Positions 44,106-51,883 of a stretch of DNA of 58,778 bases are shown one piece after another. Under the pieces are notes generated by a model. The model was not told the DNA's origin, did not search any database, and saw only the letters and a program-made list of their open reading frames with translations. Each line of letters starts with the position of its first letter. Within the stretch, counting starts at the first letter, position 1. The stretch comes from VGNY01 sp964549635 (GTDB taxonomy: Bacteria; Chloroflexota; Dehalococcoidia; GIF9; UBA5629), in assembly GCA_964549635.1 (NCBI GenBank), contig CAZJVJ010000009.1, positions 1 through 58,778 on the forward strand, given 5' to 3'. Made by a program: the position numbers and the translations under genes.

Positions 44106-44474
44106 CTACGAAGGACTTCTCTCCTCTCCCCTGAGCACTTCCGCACCTCTTAAATAGACGTGCACTATTTCCTCGTTCCTCTTGTCAGTATTAAACAACA
44201 TTAACACTCTGAGACAGCGATGTAAACTGCCTGGGACATCCATCTCATGCCCGCATAGCAAGGGAACTTGTGACCAGCCTAGTTCTCGGGCAGCCACTGC
44301 CGGGAAGGCAGCATTAAGGTCCGATGTGGTAGTAAACAGGATGCAGGCTATATCATCAATATCCACCCCATTAGCTTCCACCATACTCTGCAGCAACTCT
44401 TTGCAGGCAGCTACAATAGCCTCGCTGGTATTTTCTGGCACGGCAATGGCGCCCCTTATACCACGGCATAACAA
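44106..44474 (-). CDS. aroH: chorismate mutase, AroH type
   Basis: The 122 residues match the monofunctional trimeric AroH family: RGIRGAIAVPENTSEAI, ILFTTTSDLNAAFPA, GHEMDVPGSLHRCLRVL and HVYLRGAEVLR. The Arg, Glu and Cys-free active site residues of the family (Arg 4 and 7 region, the EMDV block) can be seen. It converts chorismate to prephenate. The start is TTG 44474 with AGAGGTG upstream. First gene of the serA operon. Confidence 0.92.
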   Translation of the reverse strand: MLCRGIRGAIAVPENTSEAIVAACKELLQSMVEANGVDIDDIACILFTTTSDLNAAFPAVAARELGWSQVPLLCGHEMDVPGSLHRCLRVLMLFNTDKRNEEIVHVYLRGAEVLRGEERSPS

Positions 44475-44767
44475 GCTTTGTTCACCTCTACTCTCAATTT
44501 AGCCGAACGGCCCAAAATCGTAAAATTGTCTTACAGTAATAATGAGTGTTAAGTTTAGCTTATTATCCTACCTTATTTACCTTCATATCGTCAAAAAACT
44601 TCCACCACGCTGTATTTGTCCACCAGGTAACCATTGCGGTTCGACCCGACCATCACTAAATCACCCATCAGACGAACACCGAAACCTTGCCAGACAGGCT
44701 GACAAAGAGGTAAACTAGCCACCGCCAAAAATGTGAACACCTTTGTGACCTTAAGCGGGGGTGAATT

Positions 44768-45334
44768 ATGGACTGCAGCCAGAAAATAGCTATCGGCCTG
44801 GGCATATTTTTGGCGCTTATCATGCTCTGTGGTGGCGCCGGGTTCCTCGGCTATATACACGGCTATCAAAGTGGAAATGAAGCTAGCTATAGTCAAGGAA
44901 AGGAAGAGGGCTATCAGGCCGGATACAGAGCAGGTTACGAGGCCGGCTATAAACCTGAGCCTGAACCAAAAAGACCGACAGGCTACACGCTTAAAAACCC
45001 CTCATATCAGGAGATGAAAGAGTTTTTAGCCCAGGACCTTACCAATACAAAAAAATACATTCAAGATGAATACGTCTGTGTTGACTTCGCCGCTGAGGTT
45101 AACAATAATGCCGAAGCTCTGGGTTTCCGTTGCGCCATAGTCGACATCTTTTACCCCGAAGGTTATGGGCATACCATAGTGGCCTTCGAAACTACAGATA
45201 GAGGCCTGGTCTTTATCGAGCCGCAGTTTGACCTTGAGGTAAAACTGGTCATCGGCAAGAGCTATTCCAGAATAAACAATTTCACACCACCACCCCGCGA
45301 TGACACAATCAAGCGATTTTTGATCATCTGGTAA
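44768..45334 (+). CDS. membrane-anchored transglutaminase-like protein with GY repeats
   Basis: The 188 residues have one N-terminal helix (IAIGLGIFLALIMLCGGAGF) and a repeat run EEGYQAGYRAGYEAGYKPEP (about 46-65). A C-terminal domain contains YVCVDFAAEVNNNAE, GYGHTIVAFE and FIEPQFD. Cys, His and Asp appear in the order and context of a papain/transglutaminase-fold site. The GYxxGYxxG run could be a spacer or a binding surface. GGGGGTG precedes the ATG. The domain is expected outside the cell; the substrate is unknown. Confidence 0.7.
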   Translation: MDCSQKIAIGLGIFLALIMLCGGAGFLGYIHGYQSGNEASYSQGKEEGYQAGYRAGYEAGYKPEPEPKRPTGYTLKNPSYQEMKEFLAQDLTNTKKYIQDEYVCVDFAAEVNNNAEALGFRCAIVDIFYPEGYGHTIVAFETTDRGLVFIEPQFDLEVKLVIGKSYSRINNFTPPPRDDTIKRFLIIW

Positions 45335-45385
45335 ATTGGATCACCAGCCACATTCGCAGAGACGAAACAAAAGACCGCCGGCTAC

Positions 45386-45649
45386 CTACAGGCAAACGAT
45401 GATAACTGCTTCAGTGTCAGAAAGCTGCTCGCCCCTGAGAGGCTTCCCTGGCATGGTTAGCAGATACCGCTGGCCCCCGTCCTTGCCATAAATTTGGACG
45501 TTGTAGTCATCAGTAACAGACAAAGACATAGCTCCACTATCTGTCCACTCACCTACCAGCCGGTTGGGCATAGCTATGCTGATCCCATGAGTACCATCAC
45601 GAATAGTAGCTACTTTAACCGTTATACTGACCTCACGCCCCTGTCTCAT
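45386..45649 (-). CDS. hypothetical beta-rich protein
   Basis: An 87-residue frame with many beta-type residues (VSITVKVATIRDGTHG, YNVQIYGKDGGQRY) and no signal or membrane segment. It is between convergent neighbours. No family is recognised; ATG is used but the ribosome site is poor. Moderately likely to be real. Confidence 0.45.
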   Translation of the reverse strand: MRQGREVSITVKVATIRDGTHGISIAMPNRLVGEWTDSGAMSLSVTDDYNVQIYGKDGGQRYLLTMPGKPLRGEQLSDTEAVIIVCL

Positions 45650-45827
45650 TATGCTTCAATTCCCACGGAAGTATTTTAGCACATTGCAAAGCCACCTGAC
45701 ACCAAGTGTATACGCCACTCAGACTTTGGGTACTTGGCAGCCCGCGTCTTTTGATATGCCTCACACCTGGGGCATTTTGTCAATATCACTATTGCCCGGC
45801 TGTATCACAGTATCGGTAAACAGCCTT

Positions 45828-46469
45828 TTACCGCTCTACTACTTCCACGGAATAGCCTTTGCCTTTCAGGTCGTTGATAATCCGGCTTGCATCCTCGGTA
45901 TCAAGATGCAGGCACAGGTCCGCTTCCTTGCCCTCTAATGGCGGCATGCTATGGAGAGAAATTATTTTCATCCCGTGCTTCTTAACAATCTCCAGAACCT
46001 CTGGCAGGTTCTTGATATCGGAGCCCTTAGAAACAACAAGGCGAGTGCCAGGCTTACCTATGCCCAGCACCGGGTTTAAGATTTTATAGAAGAAATCGTT
46101 CGTCGTGACGATTCCTACAACATTGTGGTCTTCTACTACCGGCAGTGCGCCCACTCCCTTGCTCTGGGCTAAAGCTATAGCAGCTTCCACTGATGTATCC
46201 GGCTGAACCGTGACCAAATCCTTCCTCATTATTTCTTTGACTGTCATCTTTGCCAGAAGGTAGTTAATCTCCCAGACACTCAGGCTGGTAGCCGGTGACG
46301 GACCCGTACGGGCAATTCGCTCTTTGCTCACCATTCCCACAAGCTTACCCCTGTCAATTACGGGTAAACGGCGGATGTTGTGGGCCTCCATAATCTTTCT
46401 GGCTTCCATTATCGGTGTGTCACTCGACACAGAAACCACATTCCAGGTCATGACATCTCGAACTTTCAT
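45828..46469 (-). CDS. CBS-domain pair with C-terminal ACT-like region
   Basis: From ATG 46469 (ATGGAGGTGGAAT just upstream) the protein has 213 residues: CBS 1 (about 1-55, MKVRDVMTWNVVSVS, HNIRRLPVIDRG), CBS 2 (about 75-130, MTVKEIMRKDLVTVQ, GVGALPVVED) and a C-terminal domain (about 145-213) that resembles ACT modules of AcuB-like regulators. CBS pairs bind adenosine ligands. It is probably a soluble energy or nucleotide sensor; the partner is unknown. Confidence 0.88.
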   Translation of the reverse strand: MKVRDVMTWNVVSVSSDTPIMEARKIMEAHNIRRLPVIDRGKLVGMVSKERIARTGPSPATSLSVWEINYLLAKMTVKEIMRKDLVTVQPDTSVEAAIALAQSKGVGALPVVEDHNVVGIVTTNDFFYKILNPVLGIGKPGTRLVVSKGSDIKNLPEVLEIVKKHGMKIISLHSMPPLEGKEADLCLHLDTEDASRIINDLKGKGYSVEVVER

Positions 46470-46589
46470 ATTCCACCTCCATGAGATTTGATAATTAATT
46501 ATTCTATCATACACGGACAGCGCCTGAAAGTATCTAACCCTAAATATCGATATAGTTTTTAGTTTTCGGGCAAGTTACAATTTGATCTG

Positions 46590-46618
46590 TTGACAATGCA
46601 GATACAACGTGCTAACCT
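46590..46618 (+). promoter_or_regulatory. sigma-70-type promoter of degV
   Basis: TTGACA (46590-46595), 17-base spacer, TAACCT (46613-46618). The ATG is 39 bases further on, with AGAGGGGA between. Confidence 0.6.
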
Positions 46619-46656
46619 AGCCTAGTTGTCCGAGGTATGAAAGAGGGGAAAATTTA

Positions 46657-47511
46657 ATGGGCAGGGTTGCCATAGTCACTGATAGCGCCAGTTGCTTACC
46701 TGAAGAGATAAAAATTGAGTATGGGATTGAAGCAGTACCCGCGTATATTCACCACAGAGATAGGACTTATCAGGACAACATCGACATTATCCCCCAGCAG
46801 GTCTATAATCTGTTAAAAGCAGGCGAACTTCTGACAACTTCAGCACCACCGCCCGGTACATTTCTGGAGGTCTTCCACCGTCTGGCAGAGAAGACAAAGG
46901 AAATCCTATGCCTCACGGTCGCCTCCACCTACAGCGCCACTTTCTCTTCAATACAGTCAGCCATAGAGGCTGCCAAAAAACAATTGCCCAAGCTGCGGAT
47001 TGAGCTGCTTGACTGCTACACCGCATCCGCAGCCCAGGCTTTAATAGTTCTGACCGCAGCCCGTGCCGTCAGGTTAGGTGACAATTTGCACCAAGTTGTT
47101 GCCAAAGTTAAACAGGTCATCCCCAAAGCCGAAATCATCATGGTGCTGGATACACTAAAATATTTGGAAAGAGGGGGCAGAGCCCCAAAAGCAGGGGCCT
47201 GGGCAACCTCCTTACTTAAGATAAAGCCGTTGGTAACCAACCGAATGGGACAGGCCCATTTTTTAGGAATGGTTAGAAGCCGCGCCCAGGGAGTTGAACT
47301 GATGATTAAGGCTATAAGAGGAAAGATAGGGGGCAAGAAGGTGAGTTCCGTAATCGTCCATACAAACCTCAAAAATGAAGCCACTGAACTGGAGCAGCGT
47401 TTGCGCGCTGAATTCAACTGCTACGAGACCTATATCACCGAGGCGACAGCAGTAGTTGCTGTCTACCTGGGCCCGGGTTCCATAGGCGCTGCCTTCTTGC
47501 CACAAGACTAA
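46657..47511 (+). CDS. DegV-family fatty-acid-binding protein
   Basis: The 284 residues are full length: VAIVTDSASCLPEEIKIEYG at the start, LLTTSAPPPGTFLEVF, LCLTVASTYSATFSS and DTLKYLERGGRAPKAG. DegV/FakB proteins bind a fatty acid and present it to the kinase FakA for phosphorylation and use in phospholipid synthesis. No fakA gene is in the window. The next gene downstream is PlsY-like, which would fit a lipid-synthesis context. Confidence 0.93.
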   Translation: MGRVAIVTDSASCLPEEIKIEYGIEAVPAYIHHRDRTYQDNIDIIPQQVYNLLKAGELLTTSAPPPGTFLEVFHRLAEKTKEILCLTVASTYSATFSSIQSAIEAAKKQLPKLRIELLDCYTASAAQALIVLTAARAVRLGDNLHQVVAKVKQVIPKAEIIMVLDTLKYLERGGRAPKAGAWATSLLKIKPLVTNRMGQAHFLGMVRSRAQGVELMIKAIRGKIGGKKVSSVIVHTNLKNEATELEQRLRAEFNCYETYITEATAVVAVYLGPGSIGAAFLPQD

Positions 47512-47610
47512 AACCTCCATCACAATCTCGCCCCAGAGAGACTGACACAAAAAGCTGGCTTTCCAAATCCCGGTTTCCCTGATAAACTTTATAGGCGACA
47601 GGAGGACTGA

Positions 47611-48330
47611 ATGCTATTAGCTGACATCGCTCTGGTTATCGGTGCCTACCTTCTTGGTTCGCTACCTTACATGCTCCTTATAGCTCGTGTTCGGGGTGTT
47701 GACCTTTCCCAGGAAAACGATTTGCACATGGCGCTGTGGCATAAAGTAGGTCGCCTCGAGGGTTTTTCCGGAGTGCTGGTTGACATCCTAAAGGGAGTTA
47801 TTCCAATTGTCCTTGGCTTCGTCTTTCGCCTCCACCTGGCCGCCATAGCCGCCTCTGGAGTCGCCGCCGTAGCCGGCCAGATGTGGCCTGTATTCCGCAA
47901 GTTCGATGGCGAGAAGGGGAACACACCGGGTATTGGGGTAATTATCGCTTTGACCACCGGCCTCAGTATGACCACATCCCCCAGCGCTTATCTGGTCTTC
48001 ATTATATTTGCCATACCCGTACTCATCGGCGTTGGCATCAGAACAATCCCCCGCCTTATGGCACCCGGGCAAACGCTCAGCGAACGCTTCAGCTTCGGTG
48101 GCCCGGCAAGCAACAGCATGCCACTGGGGATGTTCACCGGATTTTTGGCAGCACCAATAGCCTCCTGGGGCTTGAAACAGCCACTGGAGATGACATTAGC
48201 CTTTGCAGCCATATTTGTCATCATCGTTATCCGCCGCCTCACCGCAGACCTCAGCGCTGACCTCAGGACAGCTACCAGCATCAAAAGCATACTGATAAAC
48301 CGTCTGCTTTACGACCGCAGCTATCTATAA
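47611..48330 (+). CDS. divergent PlsY-like membrane protein
   Basis: The 239 residues have the topology and first motif of the glycerol-3-phosphate acyltransferase PlsY (YLLGSLPYMLLIARVRGVDL, LVDILKGVIPIVLG). However, the GSGNxGATN block after the first motif is replaced by ENDLHMALWHKVGR, and the second motif GGKGxAT reads FDGEKGNTPG. It also has a longer tail than the usual 190-210 residues. It is thus a relative of PlsY whose acyl-phosphate or acceptor specificity may have changed. AGGAGG precedes the ATG. Confidence 0.75.
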   Translation: MLLADIALVIGAYLLGSLPYMLLIARVRGVDLSQENDLHMALWHKVGRLEGFSGVLVDILKGVIPIVLGFVFRLHLAAIAASGVAAVAGQMWPVFRKFDGEKGNTPGIGVIIALTTGLSMTTSPSAYLVFIIFAIPVLIGVGIRTIPRLMAPGQTLSERFSFGGPASNSMPLGMFTGFLAAPIASWGLKQPLEMTLAFAAIFVIIVIRRLTADLSADLRTATSIKSILINRLLYDRSYL

Positions 48331-48334
48331 GAAG

Positions 48335-48970
48335 TCAAGTCTCAGCCGCGGGGACATAAATCAGACCTTCTTGACCATCACCCACCGCCTCAGTCCTACC
48401 TTCGGCATAGAGAAAGCCGGTATAGGCTGCAATGGCCGCATCACACAGGTCATGGCTCCATCGCTCGAGGAGAGGCTGCTGACTTTTCAAGAGCTCACCT
48501 GTCCTTTCCCTGAGCCATCTCTCACCTTCAGCGGTGGTCTTGCGCGGCACAGGTTTGCCGAAAAGACGCACCTTGCTGGCATAGGGATAGACCTCAATGA
48601 CCTCACAGTTTTGGTGGGCCAGTCTTTGCTTTAGTGCCATGCCTCGGTACGCCATCCGCTTAATTAGCGACTTCTTGTTAGTGAAGTAGCACGGAGTTGC
48701 TCGCCGCGCCAGCTCCTGCTCACACCATCGCGCCGGCCACCGATTCATCGGCTGGCAACCGCAGCCCTGCTCCAGACAGCAAAGACCAAGAGGCAGGCTC
48801 AGTGGCGCATCGATAGCCGCCACACAGGGCAGGTTTAACCGCACTGCTCCTACAATATCTTCGTCCGCCTTCAAAAAGCCGCGGTAAACAACCTCAAGCC
48901 TGTCATTCAGACAAAGGCAGGCACTCGGTTTCGTCTCACTTGAAGTCAAATCGATGCCGAAGAACATGCT
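48335..48970 (-). CDS. DUF429 protein (predicted RNase H-fold nuclease)
   Basis: From ATG 48970 the product has about 211 residues: MSMFFGIDLTSSETKPSAC, VAAIDAPLSLP, EVYPYASKVRLFG and SHDLCDAAIAAYTG, the conserved acid-containing blocks of DUF429, a family of RNase H-like fold with proposed nuclease activity. Two ATGs (48973, 48967) lie close by; the start is not decided by a ribosome site. It converges on the PlsY-like gene four bases away. Confidence 0.8.
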   Translation of the reverse strand, partial: SMFFGIDLTSSETKPSACLCLNDRLEVVYRGFLKADEDIVGAVRLNLPCVAAIDAPLSLPLGLCCLEQGCGCQPMNRWPARWCEQELARRATPCYFTNKKSLIKRMAYRGMALKQRLAHQNCEVIEVYPYASKVRLFGKPVPRKTTAEGERWLRERTGELLKSQQPLLERWSHDLCDAAIAAYTGFLYAEGRTEAVGDGQEGLIYVPAAET

Positions 48971-49061
48971 CATCTGTAATTCGGAGCACCAGTGGTACGA
49001 CACTGCAGGGTCGTTAAGTGGCGGGCTTTGTCAGCACTGGAAGCCTCCCACCACATGTCTG

Positions 49062-49086
49062 GCACTACACTCGAACAATGTAGTGC
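49062..49086 (+). terminator. hairpin, weak terminator candidate
   Basis: GCACTAC (49062-49068) pairs with GTAGTGC (49080-49086), then GACCTTTT. The T-run lies in the plus direction, but no plus-strand gene ends nearby, so the role is uncertain. Confidence 0.3.
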
Positions 49087-49129
49087 GACCTTTTAGCGTA
49101 CTCCCGGCCTGAGGCTTTAACACAACTCC

Positions 49130-50614
49130 CTACTTGCTCAGCCTCCGCAGTATCTCCCGGGCAATCACCACGCCACAGGCTGAAGCCTGGACCAGCCCAC
49201 GGCTGACACCAGCACCGTCACCAGCCGCAAACATGTTACCCACCTCGGTCTCCAGGCACGGGCTCAGCTCCAGCTGGCTGGAATAGAATTTCACCTCAAC
49301 GCCATAAAGTAGCGTATGCCTAGAGGCCACCCCCGGTGCCAGTCTGTCCATCGCCTGGAGCATCTCGACTATGCCCTTTAGATGCCGGAATGGCAGGGCA
49401 AAGCTTAAATCACCGGGTGTCGCTGCCTTCAGTGTGGGCTCGACTATGCTTTGCTTGATGCGCTCCGGTGTCGAACGATGTCCCTCCAATAAATCGCCAA
49501 GGCGCTGCACCAGCACCCCGCCGCTAAGCAGGTTAGCCAGACGCGCCAGATATTTCCCGTAGGCAATGGGCTCACGAAACGGCTCTGTAAAGGTGGTGCT
49601 CACCAAAATAGCAAAGTTGGTATTACCTGTTTTGCGCTCCGCGTAGCTGTTGCCGTTAACCGTAATCACCGGGTCGGCACCGCCGGTAGCCTCCATAATC
49701 ACCTCGCCGCCGGGGCACATGCAGAACGTCCTTATCCGGTCATCGAAGGTCTTGGAGAAAAATTCCAGCTTCGATTCATAAAGCACGGATGTCAGCTCTT
49801 CGAGAACCGGAGCCGGTACCTCCACCCTGACACCGACATCTATTGGATTGGACTTCAAGCTTAGCTTGAGCCGTCCAGCCTCCCTCGTCAGCCAATCGGC
49901 ACCTTCCCTGCCGGGTGCCAAAACCAGATAGCGGCACTCCAGGCGCTCCCCCCCGTCCGTCTCAACCCCCATCACCACCCCATTGTCCACCATAATCTTT
50001 GTCGCCATCTCCTCCAGCCTCACCTCGACTTTCCGAATAATGAAATCGCGCATCGCCTTAAGCACCTGACGCGACCGCTCCGTGCCTATGTGGCGCAGCT
50101 TCACCGGTATCAGCCTCAATTCAGCCAGCGTTGCCCGCCTTTTCAGCTCGCCCACCTCCTCACCAACTCCGTAAATCCGGTCGGTGGCACCGAACCTAAG
50201 ATACAGGCTGTCCACGTAATCGATAAGTTCGCCCATTCGGTCAGGCCCCAGCAACTCCCCCAACCTCCCACCCACCTCCGGAGACAGGGTCAATTTGCCA
50301 TCGCTGAAGGCTCCCGCACCACCGAGACCACTAACCAGATGGCAGGGCAAGCAAGACACGCAATTCTTGTTCGTTTCCTGAAGAGTACACTTTCGGGCAT
50401 CGATGTCCTTACCCTTTTCCAGCAGCAATACTTTGGCGTCGCCTGCCTGGCACAGCTCCAGCGCAGTAAAGAGCCCGGCCGGACCACCGCCAACGATAAT
50501 AACGTCGTATTTACGCGTCGTCCCTGAACGGGTTGATTTTGTGTGACTTTGCTGGGAATTGCAGTCGCGTGAAAATCCAGACCTTTGCGAAGGCTCGCTA
50601 TTCATTTTAGCCAC
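49130..50614 (-). CDS. COG2509-type FAD-dependent dehydrogenase
   Basis: The 494 residues have a disordered basic N-terminus (about 35 residues, perhaps a false extension), an FAD loop VIIVGGGPAGLFTALEL and KGKDIDARKCTL. NCVSCLPCHLVSGLGGAGAFS follows, and the FAD-closing GDGAGVSRGLVQASACGVV is at the C-terminus. The family (COG2509) is uncharacterised. The Cys-containing CVSCLPC segment could bind a cluster or form a disulfide. It is 12 bases downstream of meaB, same strand. Confidence 0.88.
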   Translation of the reverse strand: MAKMNSEPSQRSGFSRDCNSQQSHTKSTRSGTTRKYDVIIVGGGPAGLFTALELCQAGDAKVLLLEKGKDIDARKCTLQETNKNCVSCLPCHLVSGLGGAGAFSDGKLTLSPEVGGRLGELLGPDRMGELIDYVDSLYLRFGATDRIYGVGEEVGELKRRATLAELRLIPVKLRHIGTERSRQVLKAMRDFIIRKVEVRLEEMATKIMVDNGVVMGVETDGGERLECRYLVLAPGREGADWLTREAGRLKLSLKSNPIDVGVRVEVPAPVLEELTSVLYESKLEFFSKTFDDRIRTFCMCPGGEVIMEATGGADPVITVNGNSYAERKTGNTNFAILVSTTFTEPFREPIAYGKYLARLANLLSGGVLVQRLGDLLEGHRSTPERIKQSIVEPTLKAATPGDLSFALPFRHLKGIVEMLQAMDRLAPGVASRHTLLYGVEVKFYSSQLELSPCLETEVGNMFAAGDGAGVSRGLVQASACGVVIAREILRRLSK

Positions 50615-50626
50615 CTCTACCCTGCC

Positions 50627-51610
50627 CTAACCTGCAGACTCTCGCTTGGCCAGTTGCCGTGACCAGCTGGCCATCAAAGTCCCCGGCCGTAGTACCTCAT
50701 CGGCTGCCGAATACGGGTCAATCTCACCCGCCTCGACCATTGCCATATAACGGCCCAGCTCCTCATCGTGCTCAATCAGCCGGAAAAGCTCGTTTGCCAC
50801 CCTGCGCTCGACTATCTCCACAAATTCACGCCGCCGCTGCTCCTGACGCCGCTGCACCAGCCGGCTCGTCTCCTCCAGCGTCTGGCGGTGTTTTTCAATC
50901 TGCCGGTAAAGTTCCTCAATGCCTACATTGTTGATGGCTTCAGTAGCCAGCACCGGCACCTGCCACCAGGTCTCCTCAGACCGAAGATGTAGCATCGTCT
51001 GAAGTTCGGCGACCAGATTATCCGCCCCGGGACGGTCCGCCTTGTTTACCACAAAAATGTCGGCAATCTCAAACAGTCCGGCCTTCATCGTCTGAATGGT
51101 ATCGCCTGCCTCAGGCACCAGCACCACGACAATGGTATCCACATTCTCCATAATATCGAGCTCGGTCTGTCCCACCCCCACCGTCTCCACCAGAATGAAG
51201 TCCTTGCCAAAGGCACTCAAGAGCTTAATTACACCGCCGGTAGTCCGTGGCAGGCCACCGTGACTGCCACGTGTCGCCATGCTCCTTATGAACACCCCCT
51301 CATCCAGATAATGCTGCTGCATCCTTATCCTGTCCCCCAGCACCGCACCGCCGCTGAACGGACTGGTAGGGTCGGCCGCAATTATGCCCACGGTCAAGCC
51401 CCGCTGCCGCATCACCGCCGTAAGCCTATCAACCACGGTGCTCTTGCCGGCGCCCGGCGGCCCGGTTATACCCACGCAATAAGCCCTGCCCAGGTGCGGA
51501 TGAATCGCCTTCATTATCTGTGGCACATCGGCCCCATCTCTCTCAACCCGGGTGATCAGCTTCGCCAGGGAGAGCACATCCCCACGCAACATTCCATCAA
51601 TTAAGTCCAT
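50627..51610 (-). CDS. meaB: MeaB/ArgK-type G3E GTPase (methylmalonyl-CoA mutase chaperone)
   Basis: From ATG 51610 (AAGGAGTTTTGTT upstream) the protein has 327 residues, the family norm; a longer start is not supported. Walker A is GPPGAGKSTVVDRL, followed by DPTSPFSGGAVLGDRIRM, ETVGVGQTELDI and NKADRPGADNL. MeaB loads and protects B12-dependent methylmalonyl-CoA mutase or related isobutyryl-CoA mutases. No mutase subunit is in the window. Confidence 0.93.
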   Translation of the reverse strand: MDLIDGMLRGDVLSLAKLITRVERDGADVPQIMKAIHPHLGRAYCVGITGPPGAGKSTVVDRLTAVMRQRGLTVGIIAADPTSPFSGGAVLGDRIRMQQHYLDEGVFIRSMATRGSHGGLPRTTGGVIKLLSAFGKDFILVETVGVGQTELDIMENVDTIVVVLVPEAGDTIQTMKAGLFEIADIFVVNKADRPGADNLVAELQTMLHLRSEETWWQVPVLATEAINNVGIEELYRQIEKHRQTLEETSRLVQRRQEQRRREFVEIVERRVANELFRLIEHDEELGRYMAMVEAGEIDPYSAADEVLRPGTLMASWSRQLAKRESAG

Positions 51611-51782
51611 AACAAAACTCCTTACCGGCAAAATCCACGCCGAATACCATTCTATGCAATTGTTCCACACCCCGTCAAGGCAATGAAAGCAGTCCACCAA
51701 CCGATGCCGTGCGACCCTTCAGGGGCGCCATGGGGGCGGGCCAGCACCTGCCAAATTTTTCTGAAATCTTTGCCAAAAGGTA

Positions 51783-51811
51783 TTGACATCACCACCTATC
51801 TTATATATTAT
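51783..51811 (+). promoter_or_regulatory. sigma-70-type promoter of the first surface-protein gene
   Basis: TTGACA (51783-51788), 17-base spacer, TATTAT (51806-51811). It is the best promoter match in the window. The start codon at 51884 is 72 bases downstream. Confidence 0.7.
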
Positions 51812-51883
51812 TTCATAAACGATTTTTGCAGAAAAACAAAGTGAAAAAGCTATCACCAAAAGGCACCGCATTCAACTCTCATC

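Noticed and set aside
45651..45938. 95-residue plus-strand frame near the CBS gene
   Set aside because: It overlaps the 3' end of the CBS gene antisense and shows no ribosome site or family similarity.
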